Shown: in pieces, positions 46,975 through 55,813 of the stretch
How the letters are laid out: every line of letters begins with the position of its first letter
How positions within the stretch are numbered: position 1 is the first letter of the stretch
Assembly (NCBI GenBank): GCA_020249265.1
Contig: JADCGA010000016.1
Coordinates: 1-64,000, forward strand
Origin: Roseomonas sp.
Lineage (GTDB): Bacteria > Pseudomonadota > Alphaproteobacteria > Acetobacterales > Acetobacteraceae
DNA: 64,000 bases
Reading direction: 5' to 3'
The notes under the pieces: generated by a model
Databases searched by the model: none
What the model was told of the DNA's origin: nothing
Seen by the model: the letters and a program-made list of their open reading frames with translations, nothing else
Program-made: the position numbers and the translations under genes

Positions 46975-47694
46975 ATGACCTGGTCCATTGTTGCACATGA
47001 TCCTGCCACGGGCGCCTTCGCGGTTGCGGTAACCACCTGCAATATCGCGGTTGGCGCCACCTGCCCTTTCATGAAATCGGGCGTCGGTGCCGTCAGCACG
47101 CAATCCATGAGCAACCGCTATTTGGGCCCCGCCGTGCTGCACGGGCTGGAACGCGGCCTGACGCCCGCCAAGGCCATTGAAGCAGCGCTGGTGGGTGATG
47201 AAGGCAAGGGCTTGCGCCAAATCCACGCGGTAGATCGCCATGGCCGCAACGCCGCCTGGACCGGCGATAATTGCGTTGAATGGTGCGGGCATATGGGTGG
47301 TGATGGTTTCAGCATCGCGGGCAATATGCTGGCGGGTGGTGGTGTGGTGCAGGCGAGTTTTGATAGCTTCCGCGCCAATGCGGGCCTTGCGCTGCCGGAA
47401 CGCCTGATCACAGCGCTTGATGCCGGTGAAACGGCGGGCGGGGACAAGCGCGGACGCCAATCGGCTGCGTTGATGCTGACCACGACGGAAGATTTCCCCG
47501 ATATCAATTTGCGCGTTGATGATCACACCGCGCCGCTTGCGGAATTGCGCCGCCTGCTTGGTCTTTGGCGCATTCAGGCGGAACCCGGGCTTGCCGCCCG
47601 CCCGAGCAAGGCCAATCCCTCCGGCGAAACGGATCTTGATGTGATCGAATCCGCCTGGATTGCGCGCGGGCTGAATTTGCGCCTCAGGCGCTGA
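46975..47694 (+). CDS. DUF1028 (Ntn-hydrolase-like) family protein
   Basis: The 239-residue protein has the family pattern: start MTWSIVAHDPATGAFAVAVTT, the polar segment ATCPFMKSGVGAVSTQS, GDNCVEWCGHMGGDGFSIAGNML and ALDAGETAGGDKRGRQSAALML. DUF1028 folds like Ntn hydrolases and is often next to amino-acid or organic-acid catabolic genes, but no activity is established. It is the first gene of a three-gene plus-strand cluster with a tartrate/malate-type dehydrogenase and a cyclase-family hydrolase. Confidence 0.88.
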   Translation: MTWSIVAHDPATGAFAVAVTTCNIAVGATCPFMKSGVGAVSTQSMSNRYLGPAVLHGLERGLTPAKAIEAALVGDEGKGLRQIHAVDRHGRNAAWTGDNCVEWCGHMGGDGFSIAGNMLAGGGVVQASFDSFRANAGLALPERLITALDAGETAGGDKRGRQSAALMLTTTEDFPDINLRVDDHTAPLAELRRLLGLWRIQAEPGLAARPSKANPSGETDLDVIESAWIARGLNLRLRR

Positions 47695-47712
47695 AGAAAG
47701 GACGTTCTGAAC

Positions 47713-48789
47713 ATGAAGACGTATCGCATTGCAGCCATGGGCGGGGATGGCATTGGGCCAGACGTGATCCGGGCAGGTTGCCAAGTGTTGCAGGCTTTGG
47801 CTGAAAAGGCTGGCAGCTTCGCGCTGAGCTTCAAGGATTTCGATTGGGGCAGCGATTACTATCGCCGCACCGGGCGGATGATGCCCGCAGATGGCTTGCA
47901 GCAATTGGAAGGATTTGACGCCATTTTCTTCGGTGCCGTTGGTGCGCCGGATATTCCTGACCATGTCACGTTGTGGGAGCTAAGGCTCGCGATCTGCCAG
48001 GGCTTTGACCAATACGCCAATGTGCGCCCGACACGCCTTCTGCCCGGCATCAAAGGGCCATTGCGCCCTGATCTGGGCGAGCAGATAGATTGGGTGATCG
48101 TGCGCGAAAACAGCGAAGGCGAATATGCCGGCGTAGGCGGGCGCGCGCATCGCGGCTTGCCGATTGAAGTCGCCATGGATGTCTCCGTCTTCACCCGCGA
48201 AGGTGTTGCGCGCATTTGCCGCCATGCCTGTGAAGTGGCCATGGCTCGCCCGCGCAAGCATCTGACGGTGGTGACGAAATCCAACGCGCAGCGCCATGGC
48301 ATGGTGATGTGGGATGAGGTTTGCGCGGAAATCACAGCGCAATATCCGGCCCTCACGGTTGAGAAAATGCTGGTGGATGCCATGACCGCGCGCATGGTGA
48401 TGAAGCCTGGCAGCGTTGACACCGTGGTCGCCACCAACCTGCATGCGGATATCCTTTCCGATCTGGCCTCGGCCTTGGCAGGTTCGCTGGGCATTGGTGC
48501 TACAGGCAATATTGATCCGTCCCGCAAGCGCCCTTCCATGTTTGAACCGATCCATGGTTCGGCCTTTGACATTACCGGCAAGGGCATCGCCAATCCGCTG
48601 GGGGCTTTCTGGACCGCTTCAATGATGCTGGAACATTTGGGGGAAGCCCCGGCTGCCGCGCAGTTGATGCGCGCTGTGGAAAGAGTGACAAGCCGCGGCG
48701 ATGTGCTGACGCCTGACCTCGGCGGCAAGGCCACTACGGATCAGGTGACGGAAGCGATCATCAATGCCATTCGCGGCGTCAATGTCTAG
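47713..48789 (+). CDS. Tartrate/D-malate dehydrogenase (IPMDH family)
   Basis: The 358-residue beta-decarboxylating dehydrogenase has GDGIGP, GAVGAPDIPDHVTLWELRL (tartrate/D-malate type rather than leuB), NVRPTRLL, VRENSEGEYAGVGGR, catalytic TKSNAQRHG, NLHADILSDLAS and FEPIHGSAFDI. TtuC/DmlA-type enzymes convert tartrate or D-malate oxidatively with NAD+. Position between DUF1028 and a cyclase-family gene points to hydroxyacid catabolism. Confidence is high for family, moderate for substrate. Confidence 0.9.
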   Translation: MKTYRIAAMGGDGIGPDVIRAGCQVLQALAEKAGSFALSFKDFDWGSDYYRRTGRMMPADGLQQLEGFDAIFFGAVGAPDIPDHVTLWELRLAICQGFDQYANVRPTRLLPGIKGPLRPDLGEQIDWVIVRENSEGEYAGVGGRAHRGLPIEVAMDVSVFTREGVARICRHACEVAMARPRKHLTVVTKSNAQRHGMVMWDEVCAEITAQYPALTVEKMLVDAMTARMVMKPGSVDTVVATNLHADILSDLASALAGSLGIGATGNIDPSRKRPSMFEPIHGSAFDITGKGIANPLGAFWTASMMLEHLGEAPAAAQLMRAVERVTSRGDVLTPDLGGKATTDQVTEAIINAIRGVNV

Positions 48790-48815
48790 ACACTACACAA
48801 CAAAGGAACACGCCC

Positions 48816-49505
48816 ATGGAATTCGTTGATCTCAGCCGTGAAATCTTTCACCGCACGCAGACGCATCCAAGCCACCCGCCTGTTGTCATGACCGTTTGGG
48901 GTGATCATTCCGAGAAGAAGGTGGCAGGCAATACAACCTTCACCAGCAAGGCACTGTATTTTTCAATGTCGGATCACGCCGGCACGCATGTGGATGCGCC
49001 GGTGCATTTCGACCCTCGGCCTGATGCGCTATCGGTCGAGCAAATGCCGCTTGAGAAATTCTACACCAGCGCCATTTGCCTTGATCTTTCCCATGTGCCG
49101 CTGAAGCACGCCGTCACGGTGAAGGAGATGGAGGCAGCGCTTGCGGCTTCAGGGCAGGAAATCCGCAAGGGCGATACGGTGCTGATCTGGATGGCAACGA
49201 ATGAAAGGCTGCTCGGCAAGCCTGGCTATTTGCATGACTTCCCTGGGCTGGCGCTGGAATCCGTGCATTGGCTCGCAGATCGCGGTATCGGCATGTTTGG
49301 CGTTGAAGCCATCAGCCCCGCGCCGGAAGGTGAATTGAATTTCCAAGCCCATATGGCATGCGCCGAACGCGGCATTACGCATATGGAATGCCTCGCCAAT
49401 CTGGATAAGCTGATTGGCCGCGGGCGCTTCACCTTCATCGGTTTTCCGCTGAAAATCAGGGGCGGCACGGCAAGTCCTATCCGTGCCGTTGCCATGTTCC
49501 CCTGA
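48816..49505 (+). CDS. Cyclase-family hydrolase (kynurenine formamidase-like)
   Basis: The 229-residue protein has the metal site motif H54-x3-H58-x-D60-x3-H64 (DHAGTHVDAPVHF) shared by Mn-dependent kynurenine formamidase and isatin hydrolase. It hydrolyses an amide or lactam-like bond in those cases. Family members are common in catabolic clusters with unknown substrates. An AAAGGA site precedes it. Confidence 0.88.
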   Translation: MEFVDLSREIFHRTQTHPSHPPVVMTVWGDHSEKKVAGNTTFTSKALYFSMSDHAGTHVDAPVHFDPRPDALSVEQMPLEKFYTSAICLDLSHVPLKHAVTVKEMEAALAASGQEIRKGDTVLIWMATNERLLGKPGYLHDFPGLALESVHWLADRGIGMFGVEAISPAPEGELNFQAHMACAERGITHMECLANLDKLIGRGRFTFIGFPLKIRGGTASPIRAVAMFP

Positions 49506-49519
49506 TAGCGTCGCGCAGA

Positions 49520-50260
49520 TTAGCGCCCGCGAAAACGTGGCGGACGCTTTTCCCGGAAGGCGGCCTTGCCTTCGGCAAAATCCTCTGAAGCGCGAATGGC
49601 GCCCATGCGTTGGCCATGGATTGCCATTTGCTCCGAAGGGCCGCGCGGCAGAATTTCCTCGGTCACCATGCGCTTCAATTCTGCCACCACCATGGGCGCC
49701 ATGCCGGTCAGTTCCAAAGCCCAAGTCTTGGCGGTCTCCAGCGCCTTGCCGTCTTCCACCACCTCATTCACTAAGCCAATCGACGCCGCACGATCCGCAT
49801 CCACGGTGCGGCACAGCAGCATAATTTCCATGGCGATCTTGTGCGGAATGCGACTGACCAGGCCGGCGATCATGCCGCCTGTCAGGCCAAGCTTCGCTTC
49901 CGGATAGTAGAATTTCGCGCTTCTGCCGCAGACCAGCAAATCGGCCATCATCGCCAGCACAATGCCGCCGCCCACACACCAGCCTTCAACCGCGCAAATA
50001 ACGGGCTTGAGCGGCCGATAGCCGACGCTTGGAATGGTCCGCCATAGCTCCGGCGGGTCAGACACATCGGCGCCAAAGGTGAAGGCTCGCGTGCCGGCGG
50101 CGGTGATGATGGCGCAGCGCAAATCATCCCGCGCTTCAAATTCGCGCATGGCGGCCTGCACTGCCTCGCCCATTGGTTTGCTGATGGCATTGCCCTTGGC
50201 AGAGTTGTTCAGCGTAACAATTCGGATCGGGCCTTCATCGGTGATGGTAACATGTTCCAT
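49520..50260 (-). CDS. Enoyl-CoA hydratase/isomerase family protein (B)
   Basis: The 246-residue crotonase has RIVTLNNSAKGNAIS, FTFGADVSDP (oxyanion loop), EGWCVGGGIVLAMMADLLVCG and YYPEAKLGLTGGMIAGL, where the second loop lacks the clear pair of catalytic glutamates. It may be an isomerase or CoA-thioester hydrolase rather than a hydratase. It ends an operon MBL-Bug-ECH on the minus strand. Confidence 0.88.
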   Translation of the reverse strand: MEHVTITDEGPIRIVTLNNSAKGNAISKPMGEAVQAAMREFEARDDLRCAIITAAGTRAFTFGADVSDPPELWRTIPSVGYRPLKPVICAVEGWCVGGGIVLAMMADLLVCGRSAKFYYPEAKLGLTGGMIAGLVSRIPHKIAMEIMLLCRTVDADRAASIGLVNEVVEDGKALETAKTWALELTGMAPMVVAELKRMVTEEILPRGPSEQMAIHGQRMGAIRASEDFAEGKAAFREKRPPRFRGR

Positions 50261-50261
50261 G

Positions 50262-51218
50262 TCAGTTCACTCTTGCTCCTGTTCTTTCGATTACGCCTTG
50301 AAAGACGGCGCGATCTTCGCGGATACGCCGGGTGAAGGTATCACCTGTTTCGAAAGCGGGCCGCAGCCCGCCAATCGCCATGCCGGAAGCAACCGCCGGC
50401 GCGCGAAGTGATTCCTCCAGGCTGGCTGCAATGCGCGCCTGGATATCAGGCGGCGTGCCAGCGGGCGCGGCAATGCCGAACCAGGACAGGGCGCCGCGTT
50501 CCGCGAGACCCAATTCCATCAGGGTCGGCACATCCTTGAATTCCTCATGCCGCTTGTCACCAAAGCTTGCCAGCGCAATCAACCGGCCATCACGCACACC
50601 AGGCAAGGCAGCGGGATCGCAAATCATCTGAATGCGCCCGGCCAGCAGGTCAATGAAGGATTGGCCGGAACCGCGATAAGGCACATGTTCCAGCTTGATG
50701 CCGGCAGCTTCAGCGAAGATCTCGCATTGCAATTGGGTGATCGTGCCATTGCCGGCAGAACCAAAACGCAATTCGCCCGGCCTTTGCTTGGCCAGGGCAA
50801 CAAGATCACGGATATGCCGTGCGGGGACCGAGGGATGGACGATCACAAAAGCATCGGAAGCCGCCACACGCGCAATCGGCACAAAGGCGCGATCCACATC
50901 ATAGGGAAGCTGCATCATATGCGGGCTGATGGTGAAAATCGTCGTCGGGAAAAGCAGCAACGTATGTCCATCGGGCCGCGCGTGCGCCACCAGATCAGCG
51001 CCAATCGTGCCCCCTGCCCCGCCGCGATTTTCAATCACCACGGTTTGGCCGAGCACCTTGCCCCATTCCTGCACCAAGGGCCGCGCGACATTATCCGTGC
51101 TGCCGCCCGGCGGATAAGGCACAATCAGGCTAATGGGCCGATTGGGCCAAGCCGTTTGCGCGAAAGCGAAGGCTGGCAGCAGCACCAACCAAGACAGCAA
51201 CCCAATCACACGCCACAT
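50262..51218 (-). CDS. Bug/TctC-family periplasmic receptor (5)
   Basis: The 318-residue receptor has a Sec leader (WRVIGLLSWLVLLPAFAFAQ) and the fold start WPNRPISLIVPYPPGGSTDNVARPL with VVIENRGGAGGTIG. GGSTD is the common carboxylate-binding loop. It lies one base before the ECH gene and three bases after the MBL gene's stop, so it is in one transcript with two enzymes acting on CoA thioesters or lactone/ester-like compounds. No TctA/B here. Confidence 0.92.
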   Translation of the reverse strand: MWRVIGLLSWLVLLPAFAFAQTAWPNRPISLIVPYPPGGSTDNVARPLVQEWGKVLGQTVVIENRGGAGGTIGADLVAHARPDGHTLLLFPTTIFTISPHMMQLPYDVDRAFVPIARVAASDAFVIVHPSVPARHIRDLVALAKQRPGELRFGSAGNGTITQLQCEIFAEAAGIKLEHVPYRGSGQSFIDLLAGRIQMICDPAALPGVRDGRLIALASFGDKRHEEFKDVPTLMELGLAERGALSWFGIAAPAGTPPDIQARIAASLEESLRAPAVASGMAIGGLRPAFETGDTFTRRIREDRAVFQGVIERTGARVN

Positions 51219-51221
51219 GAT

Positions 51222-52094
51222 TCAATCCACCGCTTCAGCGCGAAAACCATTGCCCCAGCGCTTGATCCGCCCGCGGGATGGTGACGGGAAATGCCCAAAG
51301 CAGAGAATGGTGGAGGTATCGCAGGCACATTCCATCACGCGCCGCCTTGTGACAGCCGCCTGCACGGGATCACTATCGGCACGCATGGAAATCTCCGGAT
51401 AGCGCGCTTGCAGCGGCGAATGGATCAAATCCCCTGTCGCCAGCGCATCAGCGCCCTTTTTGCCAAGCCGCACCGCCACATGATCCGGCGTGTGGCCGGG
51501 CGTTGATTCCAACTTCACCAAATCATTCATCTGATAGTCATTGGCGACAAAATCCACACGCCCCGCTTCCACCACAGGCAAAACACTATCTGCAAAAACC
51601 GGCGAAGGCGCCTTCGCGTGTGCCCTTTCCCAATGGGCATATTCTTCCTTTGCGAAAAGATAACGCGCCTTCGGGAAGCTCGGCACCCAGCGGCCATTTT
51701 CTAGCCGCGTATTCCAGCCGACATGATCCACGTGCAAATGCGTACACATGACGAAATCAATATCGCTAACGCCAAGCCCAAGCGCGGCCAGGTTGCGCAT
51801 ATAGGCTTCGCTCTTCATCTGGTGCCAAAAGGAATGCGACGGGCGGTTCTTGTCATTGCCGACACAGGTATCAATCAGGATATTGTGATGCGGCGTGCGC
51901 ACCACCCAGGATTGGATGCAAAGCATCAACTTGCCTGTCTCAGGGTCCAGCGCCTTGGGTTGCAGCCATTCGCGGTTTTCGGCCAACAATTCCGGCGTCA
52001 GGTTCGGGAAGAAGGTCAGCGGATCAAAGATAGGTCTTTCTTCCTCCACAACCCGTTGAATCGTAAGCTCGCCAAGCTGAAAACCTTTATCCAT
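51222..52094 (-). CDS. MBL-fold metallohydrolase
   Basis: The 290-residue protein has H119-L-H121-x-D123-H124 (CTHLHVDHVGW), TPGHTPDHVAV and ATGDLIHSPLQ, the dinuclear zinc ligands of the metallo-beta-lactamase fold. N-terminal features and CACDTSTILCFGHFPSPSRGR at the end resemble lactonase/arylsulfatase-like members. First gene of the MBL-Bug-ECH operon. A lactonase role would fit the neighbouring acid-uptake receptor but is inferred. Confidence 0.88.
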   Translation of the reverse strand: MDKGFQLGELTIQRVVEEERPIFDPLTFFPNLTPELLAENREWLQPKALDPETGKLMLCIQSWVVRTPHHNILIDTCVGNDKNRPSHSFWHQMKSEAYMRNLAALGLGVSDIDFVMCTHLHVDHVGWNTRLENGRWVPSFPKARYLFAKEEYAHWERAHAKAPSPVFADSVLPVVEAGRVDFVANDYQMNDLVKLESTPGHTPDHVAVRLGKKGADALATGDLIHSPLQARYPEISMRADSDPVQAAVTRRRVMECACDTSTILCFGHFPSPSRGRIKRWGNGFRAEAVD

Positions 52095-52204
52095 GGACTT
52101 TCCCCTTTACGCATTTCGGGTAGCATAGCGCGGCTGGCGTGCGTTGACAGTCCCGGCGGAAGGCTTTCCGCTGGCCCCTGGAAGACACGCCTTGGAGGAA
52201 GAAC

Positions 52205-53830
52205 ATGGCACAGGAACATCATGGCGCTGTCATTGTGGGCGCGGGCTTTGCCGGGCTTTACCTGCTGCATCGCCTGCGCGGGCTTGGCATCCCCGCGATT
52301 TGCCTGGAAGCGGCGGATGATGTGGGCGGCACCTGGTATTGGAACCGCTATCCTGGGGCCCGCTGCGATGTTGAAAGCATGCAGTATTCTTTTTCTTTCT
52401 CTGAGGAATTGCAGCAGGAATGGCGCTGGTCTGAACGCTTCGCGGCGCAGCCGGAAATCCTGGCCTATGCGCGCCATGTCGCGCAGCGTTTCGATTTGCG
52501 CCGCGATATCCGCTTTGAAACCCGCGTGACGGATGCAGCCTGGGATGATGCGGCAGGGGTCTGGAACATTGCGACCAATCGCGGAAAAAAGCTTACCGCG
52601 CGCTATTTCTTCATGGCAACAGGCTGCCTTTCCGCGGCCCGGCTGCCGAATATTCCGGGCCTTGCCGATTTTAAGGGCAGGCAGTTCCATACTGGCTATT
52701 GGCCGCATCACAAGGTTGATTTCACTGGCCGTAGAGTGGCGGTGATCGGCACCGGGTCTTCCGCCATTCAATCCATCCCCGTGATTGCTGAACAGGCTGC
52801 GCAGCTCACGGTTCTCCAGCGCACGCCCAATTTCAGCATCCCATCACGCAATCGCCCGATGGATGATGAATATGAACATGGGTGGAAGCGCGATTACGCC
52901 AATCTGCGCCACCAAGCGCGCATGATGCGCACCGGCATTCTGTATGGCCTGAGCGATACACCCGCCATGTCCGTCAGTGCCGAGGAACGGAAAGCGGAAT
53001 ATGAAAAGCGCTGGGCCGTGGGCGGCACCGCCTTCATGGGTTCCTTCCGCGATTTGCTGCTAGATCCGGCCGCGAATGACACAGCGGCGGAATTCGTGCG
53101 CAGCAAGATTCGTGAAACCGTGAAAGACCCAGCAACTGCCGAAAGACTCTGCCCACGCAATCACCCAATCGGCACTAAGCGCATTTGCGTGGATACCCAG
53201 TATTACGAGACCTATAACCGGCCCAATGTCACGCTGATTGACCTCCATGAAGCGCCGATCACGCGCATCACCGCAACCGGCATTGAAGCTGGCGGCGTGG
53301 CGCATGAATTCGACGATATTGTCTTCGCCACAGGCTTTGATGCCATGACCGGCGCGCTGCTTGGCGTTGATATCAAGGGCCGCGCGGGTGAAAGCCTCAA
53401 CGCCAAATGGGAGGCCGGGCCGCGTACCCTGCTGGGTATTATGACGGCAGGTTTTCCGAATATGTTCATGATCACAGGCCCTGGCAGCCCATCGGTTCTG
53501 AGCAATATGATCGTGTCCATCGAACAACATGTGGATTGGATCATGGATTGCCTCGCGCAGATGCAGGCCAAAGGCCAGGTCACCATCGAAGCCGATCGCG
53601 GGGCCGAGGATTCCTGGGTGGAAGAAGTGAACACGGTCGCGCATCGCACGCTCTATCCGCGCGCCGCGTCCTGGTACATGGGCGCCAATGTGCCCGGCAA
53701 GCCAAGGCTTTTCATGCCCTATGTGGGCGGGGTTGGAAATTACCGCGTGCTCTGCGATGAAATCGCCACAGAAGGTTATCGTGGCTTTCATTTTGATGGC
53801 AAAGAACGCCCAGCAGCGGCAGCGGAATAA
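52205..53830 (+). CDS. Baeyer-Villiger-type flavin monooxygenase
   Basis: The 541-residue protein has a first Rossmann GAGFAG (12-17), GGTWYWNRYPGARCD (41-54), the Baeyer-Villiger fingerprint F-x-G-x2-x-H-T-x2-W-P at 156-167 and a second Rossmann GTGSSA (182-187) for NADPH. This places it among cyclohexanone/phenylacetone monooxygenase-like enzymes that turn ketones into esters or lactones. An esterase gene follows by 12 bases, which is the expected next enzyme. GGAGGAAG lies upstream of the ATG. Confidence 0.92.
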   Translation: MAQEHHGAVIVGAGFAGLYLLHRLRGLGIPAICLEAADDVGGTWYWNRYPGARCDVESMQYSFSFSEELQQEWRWSERFAAQPEILAYARHVAQRFDLRRDIRFETRVTDAAWDDAAGVWNIATNRGKKLTARYFFMATGCLSAARLPNIPGLADFKGRQFHTGYWPHHKVDFTGRRVAVIGTGSSAIQSIPVIAEQAAQLTVLQRTPNFSIPSRNRPMDDEYEHGWKRDYANLRHQARMMRTGILYGLSDTPAMSVSAEERKAEYEKRWAVGGTAFMGSFRDLLLDPAANDTAAEFVRSKIRETVKDPATAERLCPRNHPIGTKRICVDTQYYETYNRPNVTLIDLHEAPITRITATGIEAGGVAHEFDDIVFATGFDAMTGALLGVDIKGRAGESLNAKWEAGPRTLLGIMTAGFPNMFMITGPGSPSVLSNMIVSIEQHVDWIMDCLAQMQAKGQVTIEADRGAEDSWVEEVNTVAHRTLYPRAASWYMGANVPGKPRLFMPYVGGVGNYRVLCDEIATEGYRGFHFDGKERPAAAAE

Positions 53831-53842
53831 GGGAGAAGGCAG

Positions 53843-54787
53843 ATGACACTCGATGCAGGCGCACAACATGTCCTCAACCTGATCAAGGAAGCCAAACGCC
53901 CGGCTTTCAATACCCTCACGCCAACGGAAGCGCGCGAGGTTTCCGCGGCTTCCCGCCGCGTGATGCAGCCAGACCCGCCAGAGGTTGCGCTGGTGGAAGA
54001 CCTGAAATGCCCTGGGCCAGCCGGCAAATTTCGCTTGCGGCGCTACCGCGGCATTGGCACAGACCCCAATGCCGCCCTGCCCTGTCTGGTCTATATGCAT
54101 GGCGGCGGCTGGGTGATTGGTGATCTAGACAGCCACGACCAGGTCTGCCGGCGCCTTGCAAATCTGACTGGCGCTTCAGTGATTGCGATTGACTACCGAC
54201 TTGCACCGGAGCATCGCTACCCAGCGGCAGTCGAGGATTCGGCTGCGGCCTATAGCTATATCTGCCGCCAGGCAAAGCGCCTTGGCATAGACCGTACGCG
54301 GATTGCGGTGGGCGGCGATAGCGCTGGCGGTAATCTGGCCGCCGTGCTGGCGCTGATGGCGCTGCATGGCGAACTCCCCATGCCGGGCTATCAGGTGTTG
54401 TTCTATCCAGTCACAGATATGGCAGGCAATCCGCCATCCTATGATCGCTTTACTGAAGGCCTGGTGCTGACCCGCGATGTAATGAAGTGGTTCATCGCGC
54501 ATTATCTCGGCCCCAAGGAAAAGGGTATTGATTGGCGCGCTTCACCCTTGCGCGCGCCATCCCTCGCTGGCCTGCCGCCGGCTTTCCTGATGACGGCGGG
54601 TGTTGATCCCTTGGTGGATGAAGGCATTGCCTATGCGAAACGCCTGGATGAAGAAGGGGTGAATGTCACGCATCTTCATGTCGCGGATCAGATCCATGCC
54701 TGCCTGACCATGGGGCGCTTCATCCCAAAATCCGATCTGGTGCTGCAACATGCCGCTGCCAGCCTGCGCGCGCATTGGGGAAACTAG
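53843..54787 (+). CDS. Alpha/beta hydrolase, HSL-type esterase
   Basis: The 314-residue protein has the HGGGW oxyanion motif (86-90) and GDSAGG nucleophile elbow (158-163, Ser160) of the hormone-sensitive-lipase family, with D in AGVDPLVDEG and H in VADQIHAC as likely triad partners. It would hydrolyse the ester or lactone made by the upstream monooxygenase. GGAGAAGG provides the ribosome site. Confidence 0.92.
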   Translation: MTLDAGAQHVLNLIKEAKRPAFNTLTPTEAREVSAASRRVMQPDPPEVALVEDLKCPGPAGKFRLRRYRGIGTDPNAALPCLVYMHGGGWVIGDLDSHDQVCRRLANLTGASVIAIDYRLAPEHRYPAAVEDSAAAYSYICRQAKRLGIDRTRIAVGGDSAGGNLAAVLALMALHGELPMPGYQVLFYPVTDMAGNPPSYDRFTEGLVLTRDVMKWFIAHYLGPKEKGIDWRASPLRAPSLAGLPPAFLMTAGVDPLVDEGIAYAKRLDEEGVNVTHLHVADQIHACLTMGRFIPKSDLVLQHAAASLRAHWGN

Positions 54788-54789
54788 TA

Positions 54790-55707
54790 TCAGCGCTTCA
54801 CGCCTAGTTTCATCTCGCGATACCAGATGTAAAGCCCTGCGCCGACCAACACCAGAATGCCCAGGAAATCCCAGGCATCCGGCATTTCCGCCCAGATCAA
54901 GGCGCCAAGCGCCGTGGTCCAAATGATCGCTGAATATTCAAAGGGCGCCAGCAAGGAAGCCTCTCCCTTGCGGTAGGCGTCCGTCATCATGATTTGCGCG
55001 ATGGCTGACACCAGGCCGATGCCCGCCAGCAGCGCCCATTGCGTGGGGCTTGGCCAGACCCAAACGGGGATCATCGCAATTCCGGACAGCACGGCAGAGA
55101 AAAACGCAAACCAAAACACAATTGCAACGCCGCTTTCGCCGGCCTCACCCATTTTGCGAATGGTGATCATCGCCAAGGCCCAGGCGAGCGACCCCAAAAT
55201 GCACAGCCCCAACGCCAACCATTGCGTATCCGTGGTGCTCTGTTCGGGCCGCACCATCAGCAGCACGCCACAAAACCCGACCAGCACCGCAAGCCAGCGG
55301 CGCCAGCCAACCTTCTCGCCCAGAATAGGGATCGCAAGCAGCGTCAGGAACAACGGCATGGTGAAGCCAAGCGCTGTCACCGTCACCAGCGGCAGATGGA
55401 CATAGCCATAGAAGGAACCAACCATGCCCATCATGCCGAAAATCATGCGCAGTATGTGGCTGCCAGGATTGCGCATCCGCAATGCCGCAAGACCGCCAGC
55501 GCTGATCACCACAGGCAAAAGCGGGATCAGCGCGAAGAAGTTCCGGAAGAAAATCACCTCCGCCACCGGAATACCCGTGCCGATGGTCTTGGCAAAGGCC
55601 GCCGAGATGGAAAAGCTCGCCGCCGCCAGAACAACCAGTATCACGCCACGGCGGCGCGCACGCCGGGTCCGGGCGGGATCGAGGGGGTGGGAATCGTTTT
55701 CTGTCAT
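54790..55707 (-). CDS. EamA/DMT-superfamily exporter
   Basis: The 305-residue protein has about ten hydrophobic helices in two EamA halves. Landmarks include FFRNFFALIPLLPVV, VTALGFTMPLFLTLLAIPILGEKVGWRRWLAVLVGFCGVLLMVRP in the first half and LLAPFEYSAIIWTTALGALIWAEMP in the second. Such proteins export amino acids, metabolites or xenobiotics. It converges with the esterase gene (two-base gap). Substrate unknown. Confidence 0.9.
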   Translation of the reverse strand: MTENDSHPLDPARTRRARRRGVILVVLAAASFSISAAFAKTIGTGIPVAEVIFFRNFFALIPLLPVVISAGGLAALRMRNPGSHILRMIFGMMGMVGSFYGYVHLPLVTVTALGFTMPLFLTLLAIPILGEKVGWRRWLAVLVGFCGVLLMVRPEQSTTDTQWLALGLCILGSLAWALAMITIRKMGEAGESGVAIVFWFAFFSAVLSGIAMIPVWVWPSPTQWALLAGIGLVSAIAQIMMTDAYRKGEASLLAPFEYSAIIWTTALGALIWAEMPDAWDFLGILVLVGAGLYIWYREMKLGVKR

Positions 55708-55813
55708 GCGACTGGCTATCGGAAACTAGCCCGAAATCCATCCCGGCGGCAGAGGTTTTGTTCCAGCGCTTTCTGGCCTAGCCTATCCCCTTAAGGTAAC
55801 GCCCAGGAAACGC

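Noticed and set aside
45886-47964. A 692-codon frame reading through the Bug receptor 4 gene into the DUF1028/dehydrogenase region
   Set aside because: Only the last 327 codons match a family and have a leader and ribosome site. The upstream part is antisense to the DUF1028 gene.
52144-52171. TTGACA and GCGGAA-N4-TTCCGC upstream of the BVMO gene as a promoter/operator
   Set aside because: No matching -10 at proper spacing and the arms are only 6 bp; too weak to list as a feature.
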